NCBI RefSeq assembly: GCF_001550375.1
Contig: NZ_LRTR01000417.1
Location: forward strand, 1 to 36,537
Origin: Streptomyces europaeiscabiei
GTDB lineage: Bacteria; Actinomycetota; Actinomycetes; Streptomycetales; Streptomycetaceae
Length of the DNA stretch: 36,537 nt
Direction: 5' to 3'
Below are positions 14,059 through 22,247 of this stretch, one piece after another. The position numbers and the translations under genes were made by a program. Under the pieces are notes generated by a model. It was not told the DNA's origin and searched no databases. It worked only from the letters and a program-made list of their open reading frames with translations. Numbering within the stretch: position 1 is the first letter of the stretch; every line of letters starts with the position of its first letter.

Positions 14059-15864
14059 CTACCGCGGCTCCAGCTCCGCGATCCCGCCCTTCGGGATCGC
14101 CGTGCCGTCCGAGCCGACCACCTTCCGGTCGCCGAGCGGCTCGTCCAGCCGCACCGTTCGCTCCAAAGCCTTGGCGATCATGATGCAGGCCTTGCCCTCC
14201 TGCGGGGTGTCGGTCACGGTGACCGTGACCTCGCCCGACTTCTCGCTCACCGAGGCCGAGTATTCGCTGCACACCCCGCCCCAGAAGGCCACGGTCAGCT
14301 CGTCGCCGTCGACCGTGTAGCCCTGGATCCGTACATCGCGCGAGGACGGTCCGGTGGACGGTGTGTCACCCGGCTCGCCGGGCTTCTCGGTCGGCTCCGA
14401 GGGGGGCTCGGGGGTGGCCAGGTACTTCGGGTCGATCGCCGGATGCGTCACCGTGTAGGTGTCCCCGGCCCCCGTCGGCCGCACCTCGAACATCCAGGAC
14501 GGCACCAGCGCCGGTCGGCCGTCGACATGGTGCGAGGCGAGCCCGAACACCGCCTTCTCGACAGCGACCGTCTCCGGCTTCGGCTTCGGCAGCCCGGTCA
14601 CCCCTTCGCACGGCGTCTCGTCCGCCGCGACCGTCCCGCTCTCGGCGACCGCCCCGTTCTCACCCTCCAGCGGTCCGGGACCGGCGCAGTCGCCGATGCC
14701 GCCGCCCTCGGTGCCGACGCCCTGCCCAGAGCCGTTCATCAGCTCCAGCGCCCGTTCCGCGTCCACGACGGGATACGTGTCGCTCTTCACCGGCGACTTC
14801 ACGTTGCCGCTGCCGCCGCTCACCTGGCCGTCGGCGCCGATCTGGAGGCCGGTCGACCAGCCGTACGTGGGTAGCCCACCGACCTCGGGGTCGGCGTTCA
14901 CCACCCGTACGGCGCCCATGAGCTGGGTGGCGTCGACCTTCGCGTCGTCCTGGCCGACGGCCTTGAGGACCGGTGCCGCCGCCTTCCTGGCCGCCGCCTC
15001 GCTCACCGGGTCGCCGCCCTCGGCGGCGCCGGACGTGCAGACGTCGACCTTCTGGCAGTTGTCGGTGCCCGGCGTGTACCGGTTGAACGTCCACGTCCCC
15101 GGTGCCTGCCTGTTCACGTGGAGCACCGGCCCCGAACCGTCCCCGGCCGCACCCACCTGCCAGGACTCGCCCTCGGCCGTCGGCCTGCCCTCCACCCCGA
15201 GCGCCTTCGCCAGCCGCGCCACCTCGGCGGCCGTCACCTCGCCCTCGGCCGAGTACACCGGTGCAGAGCCGGGGCCGTCGGGCAGGTCGTCGCCCGCGCG
15301 ATAGGTCACCCCGTTGGGGTTGGGCTCACCGGGCGCGATGCCGTTCGAACCGCCGTCGGTGTAGCCGTCGAGCGTGAGCGGCGGGGGAGTGCCGTCACCG
15401 CCGGGCGCGCCGGAGCCCTTCCCGTCGCCCCCGGACCCGCCGGAAGCGGTGGTGGCGAGGAACGCCCCACCACCGCCGACCAGCAGCACCGCGGCGGCCA
15501 GCGACGCCACGACCACCCGGGAACGCCGCCCACGAGGCTGCTCGGCACCGCCGACGTCCACGACATGACCGCCGTCGCCGCCATCGCCGTCACCCGGACC
15601 GCCGTCGCTGTCAGCGGCGGCTACGTCACGGTCGTCCACGCCACTCTCCGGAGCCGGAACCTCAGCCGCAGCCGGAACCTCAGCCGGGGCCGGGGACGAA
15701 TCCGGGGTCGGGGACGAATCCGGGGTCGGGGACGAAGGCTCATCGGCCCGGTCGGCCCCGTCGGCCTCGGTGACGTCATCCCCGGCAGCCCTGATCTCCT
15801 CGGTGGCGTCGGGCTCGGGGCCCTCGTCCGGGTTCTCGGGGTTGTCGGGTCGCTCGGAGTTCAC
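14059..15864 (-). CDS. Large single-pass membrane protein of unknown function
   Basis: A 601-aa protein. Residues 1-110 are acidic and Pro/Glu/Asp-rich with low complexity (repeated SSPTPD, PAEVPA) and probably cytoplasmic. One membrane helix lies at about 116-138 (VVVASLAAAVLLVGGGGAFL) after a basic RGRRSR stop. The remaining ~460 residues form the outer domain with a Gly/Ser-rich stalk. The outer part has four or more cysteines in two probable pairs (DNCQKVDVC, CAGPGP, PCEGV) and a Pro/Glu-rich linker. The start is GTG at 15864 with GAAGGAG seven bases upstream. Position and orientation match M. tuberculosis Rv2203 (from memory). The role is unknown; it may sense or bind at the cell surface. 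Confidence 0.85.
   Translation of the reverse strand: MNSERPDNPENPDEGPEPDATEEIRAAGDDVTEADGADRADEPSSPTPDSSPTPDSSPAPAEVPAAAEVPAPESGVDDRDVAAADSDGGPGDGDGGDGGHVVDVGGAEQPRGRRSRVVVASLAAAVLLVGGGGAFLATTASGGSGGDGKGSGAPGGDGTPPPLTLDGYTDGGSNGIAPGEPNPNGVTYRAGDDLPDGPGSAPVYSAEGEVTAAEVARLAKALGVEGRPTAEGESWQVGAAGDGSGPVLHVNRQAPGTWTFNRYTPGTDNCQKVDVCTSGAAEGGDPVSEAAARKAAAPVLKAVGQDDAKVDATQLMGAVRVVNADPEVGGLPTYGWSTGLQIGADGQVSGGSGNVKSPVKSDTYPVVDAERALELMNGSGQGVGTEGGGIGDCAGPGPLEGENGAVAESGTVAADETPCEGVTGLPKPKPETVAVEKAVFGLASHHVDGRPALVPSWMFEVRPTGAGDTYTVTHPAIDPKYLATPEPPSEPTEKPGEPGDTPSTGPSSRDVRIQGYTVDGDELTVAFWGGVCSEYSASVSEKSGEVTVTVTDTPQEGKACIMIAKALERTVRLDEPLGDRKVVGSDGTAIPKGGIAELEPR
15693..15737. repeat. 18-bp coding tandem repeat
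   Basis: About 2.5 copies of GGGGTCGGGGACGAATCC within the membrane protein gene. On the minus strand it encodes SSPTPD repeats in the cytoplasmic tail. The copy number could vary by slippage between strains. Confidence 0.75.
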
Positions 15865-15948
15865 CGCATTGCTCCTTCGGCAGGTCGTACACCGCATCCC
15901 CTATACGGGGGACAGCGATGGGACGCGGCGGAGGAGCCGACGGTTCCC

Positions 15949-16158
15949 TCAGTCGCCGTACTCCGGCATCGCGTCCACCAGTCGCGCGGACGTCGCCGGC
16001 ACCGTCACCCCGTGAATGAGCGAAGGGGACACCGGAGCCGTAATGACCTTCGCGGGGGCCGCCCAGTGCGGAGCCATCCGGGCGCAGTCGCCGCGCAGCG
16101 CCGCGAGGCCGCCGTCCGGGTCGAACGGAACGGTGCCGTGGATCTTGGGGTTCGTCAT
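15949..16158 (-). CDS. 69-aa conserved hypothetical protein
   Basis: Begins MTNPKIHGTVPFDPDGG and ends VDAMPEYGD. It has one cysteine (RGDCARMAPHW) and no membrane segment. The ATG lies at 16158 with no clear ribosome site, so it may be translated from a leaderless or short-leader transcript. It is divergent from the AdoK-type kinase gene and in the same direction as the large membrane protein gene, 84 bases away. I recognise it only as a small protein recurrent at this locus in Streptomyces; no function is known. It was accepted as a gene because its codon bias is good and the competing reading frames look like shadows. Confidence 0.65.
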   Translation of the reverse strand: MTNPKIHGTVPFDPDGGLAALRGDCARMAPHWAAPAKVITAPVSPSLIHGVTVPATSARLVDAMPEYGD

Positions 16159-16200
16159 ACCGGCACCGTACGCACCACGGACCCCGCGAAGAAAGACCTA

Positions 16201-16247
16201 CTATCGGGTAGTTTTGCCTGCTTCAGAGCAGGTGGACGACCCGATAG
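16201..16247. promoter_or_regulatory. Nested inverted repeat between the 69-aa gene and adoK
   Basis: The outer arms CTATCGGGT (16201-16209) and ACCCGATAG (16239-16247) are exact complements. The inner arms CCTGC (16217-16221) and GCAGG (16228-16232) are centred on the same axis. It could be an operator for the divergent pair or an RNA hairpin in the adoK leader. It sits 47 bases before the adoK GTG. Confidence 0.55.
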
Positions 16248-16293
16248 CGTGAACTGTCAATCCCCTCTTCCTTCGCAGGAGCGTGTCCTCGCC

Positions 16294-17268
16294 GTGCGTA
16301 TCGCAGTCTCCGGCTCCATCGCCACCGACCATCTGATGACCTTCCCGGGCCGCTTCGCCGACCAACTCGTCGCGGACCAGCTGCACACGGTCTCCCTCTC
16401 TTTCCTCGTCGACCAGCTCGACGTACGCCGGGGCGGTGTCGGCGCGAACATCGCGTTCGGCATGGGACAGCTCGGCACGCGCCCGATCCTGGTCGGCGCG
16501 GCGGGCTCGGACTTCGACGAGTACCGCGCGTGGCTCGACCGGCACGGTGTGGACACCGCCTCCGTGCGCATCTCCGAGACGCTGCACACGGCCCGTTTCG
16601 TGTGCACCACGGACGCCGACCACAACCAGATCGGCTCCTTCTACACGGGCGCGATGAGCGAGGCCCGCCTCATCGAGCTGAAGACCGTCGCCGACCGCGT
16701 CGGCGGCCTCGACCTCGTCCTCATCGGCGCGGACGACCCGGAGGCGATGCTCCGCCACACGGAGGAGTGCCGCTCCCGGAACATTCCGTTCGCCGCGGAC
16801 TTCTCCCAGCAGATCGCCCGTATGAACGGCGACGAGATCCGGATACTGCTGGACGGCGCCACGTACCTCTTCTCCAACGAGTACGAGAAGGGCCTCATCG
16901 AGTCCAAGACCGGCTGGTCGGACGCGGAGATCCTCGCCAAGGTCGGCCACCGGGTGACCACGCTCGGCGCGCAGGGCGTACGCGTCGAGCGCGCCGGCCA
17001 CGACCCGATCGAGGTCGGCTGCCCGGAGGAGGAGCGCAAGGCCGAGCCCACGGGTGTCGGCGACGCGTTCCGCGCGGGGTTCCTCTCGGGGCTGGCCTGG
17101 GGGGTCTCGCTGGAGCGGGCGGCCCAGGTCGGCTGCATGCTGGCCACGCTGGTCATCGAGACGGTGGGTACGCAGGAGTACCGGTTGCGCCGGGCGAACT
17201 TCATGGACCGGTTCACCAAGGCGTACGGGGACGAGGCCGCGGAAGAGGTTCGCGCGCACCTCGGCTGA
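16294..17268 (+). CDS. adoK: PfkB-family adenosine kinase (AdoK type)
   Basis: A 324-aa ribokinase-fold sugar/nucleoside kinase. It has the N-terminal GSIATDHLMTFPGRF and RRGGVGANIAFGMGQLG substrate-binding motif, and the ATP/anion-hole signature AEPTGVGDAFRAGF with catalytic Asp257. The C-terminus has GTQEY. By sequence and position it is orthologous to M. tuberculosis Rv2202c, shown to be an adenosine kinase (AMP from adenosine plus ATP) in purine salvage. It may be annotated elsewhere as a carbohydrate kinase. GTG at 16294 has AGGAG 12 bases upstream, somewhat far. A strong terminator follows, and the neighbour on the other side is convergent, so it is probably monocistronic. Confidence 0.9.
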   Translation: MRIAVSGSIATDHLMTFPGRFADQLVADQLHTVSLSFLVDQLDVRRGGVGANIAFGMGQLGTRPILVGAAGSDFDEYRAWLDRHGVDTASVRISETLHTARFVCTTDADHNQIGSFYTGAMSEARLIELKTVADRVGGLDLVLIGADDPEAMLRHTEECRSRNIPFAADFSQQIARMNGDEIRILLDGATYLFSNEYEKGLIESKTGWSDAEILAKVGHRVTTLGAQGVRVERAGHDPIEVGCPEEERKAEPTGVGDAFRAGFLSGLAWGVSLERAAQVGCMLATLVIETVGTQEYRLRRANFMDRFTKAYGDEAAEEVRAHLG

Positions 17269-17291
17269 GAGTTCGTCCCGGCCGGTCGCGC

Positions 17292-17331
17292 GGTACCCCG
17301 CGCCCCTTGCGAGCAAGGGGCGCGGGGTACC
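17292..17331. terminator. Bidirectional terminator between adoK and the desulfurase gene
   Basis: A stem of 18 or more bp: GGTACCCCGCGCCCCTTG pairs with its complement ending at 17331 around a CGAG loop. It lies three bases before the end of the convergent gene. Confidence 0.88.
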
Positions 17332-17333
17332 CG

Positions 17334-18710
17334 CTAACTCAGCCTTCGCACCACGTACGCCGCACCCCGCTCCGCCGGCTCCTCGCCCACGTACTCCTGC
17401 TCACGCATCTCGCACCACGCCGGGATGTCCAGGCGGGCCGCCTCGTCGTCGGAGAGGACGCGGACCGTGCCGCCGACCGGGACGTCGCCGATCACCTTCG
17501 CCAGCTCGATGACGGGGATGGGGCAGCGCTTGCCGAGGGCGTCCACGACGAGGACGTCCTCATGCACGACGGTCGCGGGGGCCGGAGCCCCCAGCTTCTC
17601 CCGCACCGCCGCGACCGCCCCCGGCAGCACCGACAGGAACCGCTCGACGTCCTCCGCCGCCGCCCCCGTCGGCAGGGACACCCGTACGTTCCCCTCGCTC
17701 AGCACCCCCATGGCCCGCAGCACATGGCTGGGCGTCAGCGTGCTGCTCGTGCAGGAGGAGCCGGAGGAGACGGAGAAGCCCTCGCGGTCCAGTTCGTGGA
17801 GCAGTGTCTCTCCGTCGACATAGAGACAGGAGAAGGTGACCACCCCGGGCAGCCGGCGCTCCGGGTCGCCCACCACCTCCACATCGGGCACCAGCGACGG
17901 CACCCGCGCCCGGATCCGCTCCGTCAACTCCCGCAGCCGTACGGCCTCCGCGTCCGCCTCCGCCCGTACGGCCCGCAGCGAGGCGGCGGCCGCCACGATC
18001 GCCGGGATGTTCTCGAACCCGGCGGCCCGCCCCGACTCGCGCTCGTCGGCGGGCCCTTGCGCCGCGAACCGCACACCCTTGCGTACGACGAGGAGTCCGA
18101 CCCCGGACGGACCACCCCATTTATGGGCACTGGCGGTCAGCACCGACCAGCCCCCCTTCACCCGCCCCCACCCGAGCGACTGTGCCGCGTCCACCAGCAG
18201 CGGCACCCCGGCCGCCCGGCACACCGCCGCGACCTCGGCCACCGGCTGCTCCGTGCCCACCTCGTGGTTGGCCGACTGCAGACACGCGAGCGCGGTGTCC
18301 TCCCGCAGGGCCTCGGCGTACGAGGACGCGGCCACCGACCCGGTACGGTCCACCGCCACCTGGGTGACCGCGCCACCGTCGGCCTCATGCGTCTCCGCCG
18401 CGTGCAGCACCGAAGAGTGTTCGACCGCCGACACGATCAGGTGACGCCCCACCCGCCGCCGCCCCGCCGACACGCCCGCGATCCCGGCATGCACGGCCCG
18501 CGTCCCGGACGAGGTGAAGACGAGTTCGTCCGCCCGGCACCCCACGGCCTCCGCGGCGGCCCCCCGGGCCGCGTCCAGCAGCAGCCGGGCCCGCCGCCCT
18601 TCCCGGTACAACCGCGCGGGATCGGCCCACCCTTCGTCCAGTGAGGCCAGCAACGCCTGCCGGGCAACGGGATGAAGCGGAGCGGAGGAAGCAGAGTCGA
18701 AGTACGCCAC
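17334..18710 (-). CDS. Cysteine desulfurase fused to a TusA-like sulfur carrier domain
   Basis: A 458-aa two-domain protein. Residues 1-375 are a class V PLP enzyme of the NifS/IscS group: MAYFDSASSAPLHP start, VDAAQS with PLP Asp174, PLP-binding Lys197 (SAHKWGGP) and active Cys320 in SGSSCTSS. After a short linker, residues 385-458 are a TusA/SirA domain with its CPxP motif at Cys396 (DALGKRCPIPVIELAKVIG). The first domain would take sulfur from cysteine as persulfide and pass it to the second Cys in the same chain. The final acceptor is unknown (tRNA thiolation, Fe-S or cofactor sulfur). GTG at 18710 lies 8 bases after TATAGC, suggesting a leaderless message. The gene is divergent from ctaC. 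Confidence 0.93.
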   Translation of the reverse strand: MAYFDSASSAPLHPVARQALLASLDEGWADPARLYREGRRARLLLDAARGAAAEAVGCRADELVFTSSGTRAVHAGIAGVSAGRRRVGRHLIVSAVEHSSVLHAAETHEADGGAVTQVAVDRTGSVAASSYAEALREDTALACLQSANHEVGTEQPVAEVAAVCRAAGVPLLVDAAQSLGWGRVKGGWSVLTASAHKWGGPSGVGLLVVRKGVRFAAQGPADERESGRAAGFENIPAIVAAAASLRAVRAEADAEAVRLRELTERIRARVPSLVPDVEVVGDPERRLPGVVTFSCLYVDGETLLHELDREGFSVSSGSSCTSSTLTPSHVLRAMGVLSEGNVRVSLPTGAAAEDVERFLSVLPGAVAAVREKLGAPAPATVVHEDVLVVDALGKRCPIPVIELAKVIGDVPVGGTVRVLSDDEAARLDIPAWCEMREQEYVGEEPAERGAAYVVRRLS

Positions 18711-18718
18711 AGGCCAAC

Positions 18719-18724
18719 GCTATA
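18719..18724 (-). promoter_or_regulatory. Candidate -10 for a leaderless desulfurase transcript
   Basis: TATAGC on the minus strand ends 8 bases before the GTG start, the spacing expected when transcription begins at the start codon. No clear -35 is seen. Confidence 0.4.
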
Positions 18725-18735
18725 AGCAGGCGCTG

Positions 18736-18800
18736 AGGGGAGCGCCCAGGAAAGGGCGCGAGGAACCGCGCGAACGACCACAACGCACGCGCACCCGCCA
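18736..18800. repeat. Decayed copy of the GGGGCGCGGGGAAC-type intergenic repeat
   Basis: Contains the hairpin GCGCCC-AGGAAA-GGGCGC (18742-18759), then GAGGAACCGCGCGAACGACCA and CGCACCCGCC. These resemble the right half of the 1055-1172 element. Confidence 0.5.
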
Positions 18801-18912
18801 AAACGTCCGAACTCCCGAGCTATCAGGTGCTCCCGCCCACCCCGGTCGGCCGCCACAAGTGACCCCCGGCGAGTTGGGCCCCCCTCCCCGCGCGACCCCA
18901 AATCGCGTCCAG

Positions 18913-18943
18913 TAGGGTTTGGTCCGCATAAACATCCAAACCC
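18913..18943 (+). promoter_or_regulatory. Candidate ctaC promoter region with inverted repeat GGGTTTGG / CCAAACCC
   Basis: TAGGGT at 18913-18918 is a good vegetative -10 hexamer; the -35 is weak. It overlaps an 8-base inverted repeat (18915-18922 with 18936-18943, 13-base spacer) that would lie over the predicted transcription start. It may be an operator controlling the oxidase operon. The leader to ctaC would be about 100 bases. The intergenic region 18711-19023 otherwise holds the repeat at 18736 and no gene. Confidence 0.45.
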
Positions 18944-19023
18944 CTGCCCGTCGCAGGGCGGCGACCGACCAGCGAGAAGGCCGCAGCCATACCGCGCGGG
19001 CGAGACTCTCGGGAAGGCGCTAC

Positions 19024-19983
19024 GTGAGTCCCAACGGCTCCGACCGCTCGCCGCGGCGCCCGATGCGGCGGAAGCTGCTGCAGGCAATGACCGCAGGCCT
19101 GGTCCTGGCGACCGCCACCGGTTGCACATGGGAGGACTTCCCACGCCTGGGTATGCCCACCCCGACCACGGAAGAGGCTCCGCGGATCCTCTCCCTGTGG
19201 CAGGGGTCGTGGGCGGCCGCGCTCGCCACGGGCGTGCTGGTGTGGGGCCTGATCCTGTGGAGTGCTTTCTTCCACCGGCGCAGCCGCACCAAGGTCGAAG
19301 TTCCCCCACAGACCCGGTACAACATGCCCATCGAGGCGCTGTACACGGTTGTCCCGCTGATCATCGTCTCGGTGCTCTTCTACTTCACGGCCCGCGACGA
19401 GTCGAAGCTCCTCGACACGTCGAAGAAGCCCGACCTCACGGTCAACGTGGTGGGCTTCCAGTGGAGCTGGTGCTTCAACTACATCGAGAACGTCGAAGGC
19501 TCCACCGGCGACGCGGCCACGGACAAGAACCTGGACGCGATTCCGCAGCGGTACAAGGACGACTTCCCGGCGAACGCCGGCGGCGTCTACACCTGCGGCA
19601 TTCCTGGCGACAAGAACCCGCAGACCGGCAACCCGGGCCCGACGCTCTGGCTCCCGGAGGGCAAGACGGTCCGCTTCGTGCTCACCTCGCGTGACGTCAT
19701 CCACTCCTTCTGGGTGGTGCCGTTCCTGATGAAGCAGGACGTCATCCCGGGCCACACCAACGCCTTCCAGGTGACCCCCAACCAGGAGGGCACCTTCCTG
19801 GGCAAGTGCGCCGAACTGTGCGGTGTGGACCACTCGCGGATGCTCTTCAACGTGAAGGTCGTCTCCCAGGAGCGTTACGAGGAGCACCTCAAGTCGCTCG
19901 TGGAGAAGGGTCAGACCGGTTACGTCCCGGCCGGCATCGAGCAGACGAAGCACGAGAAGAACCGGGAGACGAACGTACTGTGA
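19024..19983 (+). CDS. ctaC: Cytochrome c oxidase subunit II (CuA)
   Basis: A 319-aa aa3 oxidase subunit. It starts with a lipoprotein signal whose lipobox ends at Cys34 (LVLATATGC). Two membrane helices follow ([19 protein letters not shown] and [20 protein letters not shown]). The outer cupredoxin domain has the binuclear CuA ligands His227 (DVIHSFWV), Cys262, Glu264, Cys266, His270 and Met273 ([12 protein letters not shown]). A family-typical insert (about 150-195) includes [15 protein letters not shown]. CuA receives electrons from the QcrC haems. GTG at 19024 has GGAAGG about 6 bases upstream; a longer reading from 18919 would lack sense. The stop overlaps the ctaD start as GTGA. Confidence 0.97.
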   Translation: MSPNGSDRSPRRPMRRKLLQAMTAGLVLATATGCTWEDFPRLGMPTPTTEEAPRILSLWQGSWAAALATGVLVWGLILWSAFFHRRSRTKVEVPPQTRYNMPIEALYTVVPLIIVSVLFYFTARDESKLLDTSKKPDLTVNVVGFQWSWCFNYIENVEGSTGDAATDKNLDAIPQRYKDDFPANAGGVYTCGIPGDKNPQTGNPGPTLWLPEGKTVRFVLTSRDVIHSFWVVPFLMKQDVIPGHTNAFQVTPNQEGTFLGKCAELCGVDHSRMLFNVKVVSQERYEEHLKSLVEKGQTGYVPAGIEQTKHEKNRETNVL

Positions 19984-21722
19984 GCATCCTCAACGAACCT
20001 CAGGGTGCCGAGGCGGCAGGCTCTCACTACGAGGACGAGCTGCCGGTCCGGCGCCAGCGGCGCGGCGAGGTGGTCGTCAAGTGGCTGACGACCACCGACC
20101 ACAAGACCATCGGCACGCTGTACCTGGTCACGTCGTTCGCGTTCTTCTGCATCGGCGGCGTCATGGCGCTCCTCATGCGCGCCGAACTCGCCCGCCCGGG
20201 TACGCAGCTCATGTCGAACGAGCAGTTCAACCAGGCGTTCACGATGCACGGCACGATCATGCTGCTGATGTTCGCGACGCCGCTGTTCGCCGGTTTCGCC
20301 AACTGGATCATGCCGTTGCAGATCGGCGCGCCCGACGTGGCGTTCCCGCGGCTGAACATGTTCGCGTACTGGCTGTACCTCTTCGGCTCGCTCATCGCGG
20401 TCGGTGGCTTCCTCACCCCGCAGGGCGCGGCCGACTTCGGCTGGTTCGCCTACAGCCCGCTGTCGGACGCGGTCCGCAGCCCGGGTATCGGCGCCGACAT
20501 GTGGATCATGGGTCTGGCCTTCTCCGGCTTCGGCACGATCCTCGGCTCGGTCAACTTCATCACCACGATCATCTGCATGCGCGCGCCCGGCATGACCATG
20601 TTCCGCATGCCGGTGTTCACCTGGAACGTGCTGCTGACCGGTGTTCTGGTCCTGCTGGCCTTCCCGGTCCTCGCGGCGGCGCTGTTCGCCCTGGAGGCGG
20701 ACCGAAAGTTCGGTGCCCACGTCTTCGACGCGGCCAACGGAGGCGCGTTGCTCTGGCAACACCTCTTCTGGTTCTTCGGGCATCCAGAGGTGTACATCAT
20801 CGCCCTGCCGTTCTTCGGCATCATCTCCGAGGTCATCCCGGTCTTCTCCCGTCGGCCGATCTTCGGTTACATGAACCTGATCGCGGCCACGATCGCGATC
20901 GCGGGTCTGTCGGTGACGGTGTGGGCGCACCACATGTACGTCACCGGTGGCGTGCTGCTGCCGTTCTTCTCCTTCATGACATTCCTGATCGCGGTGCCCA
21001 CCGGTGTGAAGATCTTCAACTGGATCGCCACCATGTGGAAGGGCAGTCTCTCCTTCGAGACACCCATGCTCTGGGCCACCGGCTTCCTGATCACCTTCAC
21101 CTTCGGTGGTCTGACGGGTGTCATCCTGGCCTCGCCGCCGCTGGACTTCCACGTCTCCGACTCGTACTTCGTGGTGGCGCACTTCCACTACGTCGTCTTC
21201 GGCACCGTGGTCTTCGCCATGTTCTCCGGCTTCCACTTCTGGTGGCCGAAGATGACGGGCAAGATGCTCGACGAGCGCCTCGGCAAGATCACGTTCTGGA
21301 CGCTGTTCGCCGGCTTCCACGGCACGTTCCTCGTCCAGCACTGGCTGGGCGCGGAGGGTATGCCGCGTCGTTACGCGGACTACCTCGCGGCCGACGGCTT
21401 CACCGCCCTGAACACGATCTCCACGATCGCCTCGTTCGTCCTCGGTCTGTCGATCCTGCCGTTCCTCTACAACGTGTGGAAGACCGCCAAGTACGGCAAG
21501 AAGGTCGAGGTCGACGACCCGTGGGGCTTCGGCCGTTCGCTGGAGTGGACGACCTCCTGCCCGCCGCCGCGACACAACTTCCTCACCCTGCCGCGGATCC
21601 GCAGCGAATCCCCGGCGTTCGACCTGCACCACCCTGAGATCGCTGCGCTCGAACAGCTCGCGCAAGGCGGCCCGGCTGTCAGTGAGCTCGCGGGCGCCGG
21701 CGGCAAGGAGGCCGACAAGTGA
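19980..21722 (+). CDS. ctaD: Cytochrome c oxidase subunit I
   Basis: A 580-aa catalytic subunit with twelve membrane helices. It binds haem a, haem a3 and CuB, reduces O2 to water and pumps protons. Ligands are visible: haem a His90 (FTMHGTIM) and His403, haem a3 His401 ([10 protein letters not shown]), and CuB His268 with cross-linked Tyr272 ([10 protein letters not shown]) plus His317/His318 (WAHHMY). The hydrophilic C-terminus (about 530-580) is typical of actinobacteria. GTG at 19980 overlaps the ctaC stop by four bases; upstream in-frame starts lie inside ctaC. Its own stop overlaps ctaF. Confidence 0.98.
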   Translation: MSILNEPQGAEAAGSHYEDELPVRRQRRGEVVVKWLTTTDHKTIGTLYLVTSFAFFCIGGVMALLMRAELARPGTQLMSNEQFNQAFTMHGTIMLLMFATPLFAGFANWIMPLQIGAPDVAFPRLNMFAYWLYLFGSLIAVGGFLTPQGAADFGWFAYSPLSDAVRSPGIGADMWIMGLAFSGFGTILGSVNFITTIICMRAPGMTMFRMPVFTWNVLLTGVLVLLAFPVLAAALFALEADRKFGAHVFDAANGGALLWQHLFWFFGHPEVYIIALPFFGIISEVIPVFSRRPIFGYMNLIAATIAIAGLSVTVWAHHMYVTGGVLLPFFSFMTFLIAVPTGVKIFNWIATMWKGSLSFETPMLWATGFLITFTFGGLTGVILASPPLDFHVSDSYFVVAHFHYVVFGTVVFAMFSGFHFWWPKMTGKMLDERLGKITFWTLFAGFHGTFLVQHWLGAEGMPRRYADYLAADGFTALNTISTIASFVLGLSILPFLYNVWKTAKYGKKVEVDDPWGFGRSLEWTTSCPPPRHNFLTLPRIRSESPAFDLHHPEIAALEQLAQGGPAVSELAGAGGKEADK

Positions 21723-22117
21723 AGATCCAGGGCAAGATGTTCATCTGGCTGAGCGTCTTCGTCCTCGCCATGGCGATCGTCTATGGCGTGTGGTCGAAGG
21801 AGCCGGCCGGAACCACGGCGCTCTTCCTGGCCTTCGGCCTGTGCATCATGGTCGGCTACTACCTGGCCTTCACGGCCCGGCGGGTCGACGTGGGCCCGCA
21901 GGACGACAAGGAGGCCGACGTCGCCGACGGCGCTGGTGAGCTGGGGTTCTTCAGCCCGCACAGCTGGCAGCCCCTCGCCCTGGGCGTGGGCGGCGCGCTC
22001 GCCTTCATGGGCGTCGTCTTCGGCTGGTGGCTGCTGTACTTCTCCACCCCGATCATCCTGATCGGCCTCTGGGGCTGGGTCTTCGAGTACTACCGCGGCG
22101 AAAGCCAGAACCAGTAA
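21719..22117 (+). CDS. ctaF: Cytochrome c oxidase subunit IV, actinobacterial type
   Basis: A 132-aa membrane protein with four helices ([71 protein letters not shown]). It matches the small fourth subunit that is specific to actinobacterial aa3 oxidases and stabilises the supercomplex. GTG at 21719 overlaps the ctaD stop as GTGA, so ctaC, ctaD and ctaF are translationally linked in a chain. The operon ends at the terminator at 22134. CtaE, the remaining core subunit, is encoded 2 kb further on. Confidence 0.95.
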   Translation: MKIQGKMFIWLSVFVLAMAIVYGVWSKEPAGTTALFLAFGLCIMVGYYLAFTARRVDVGPQDDKEADVADGAGELGFFSPHSWQPLALGVGGALAFMGVVFGWWLLYFSTPIILIGLWGWVFEYYRGESQNQ

Positions 22118-22133
22118 CACGCGCAGAGCGCAC

Positions 22134-22178
22134 GGAAGCCCGGACACTCCGACAGGAGGTCCGGGCTTCCCCCTTTTG
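22134..22178 (+). terminator. Rho-independent terminator of ctaCDF
   Basis: A 12-bp perfect stem (GGAAGCCCGGAC with GTCCGGGCTTCC) extended by an inner CTCC-GACA-GGAG hairpin and followed by CCCTTTTG, a partial U-tract. Confidence 0.88.
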
Positions 22179-22235
22179 CCACGCCGTACGTAGCTCGGTC
22201 GGGTCACCCGGCGCGCCACGCCCGACGCGCGTTCC

Positions 22236-22241
22236 TAGGTT
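22236..22241 (+). promoter_or_regulatory. Candidate -10 for a leaderless L,D-transpeptidase transcript
   Basis: TAGGTT ends six bases before the ATG at 22248, and no ribosome site precedes that ATG. Both facts fit a leaderless message. No clear -35 is seen. Confidence 0.4.
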
Positions 22242-22247
22242 GAACCC

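Noticed and set aside
15693..15737. CRISPR-like array from the 18-bp repeats
   Set aside because: The repeats are head-to-tail without spacers and encode SSPTPD in frame; they are coding repeats.
15118..17268. 716-codon plus-strand frame ending in the AdoK protein
   Set aside because: The first ~390 codons are antisense to the membrane protein gene. The kinase starts at GTG 16294.
18919..19023. Longer N-terminus for ctaC starting at 18919
   Set aside because: The added residues are Arg-rich and not family-like, overlap the promoter region, and put the lipoprotein signal too far inside.
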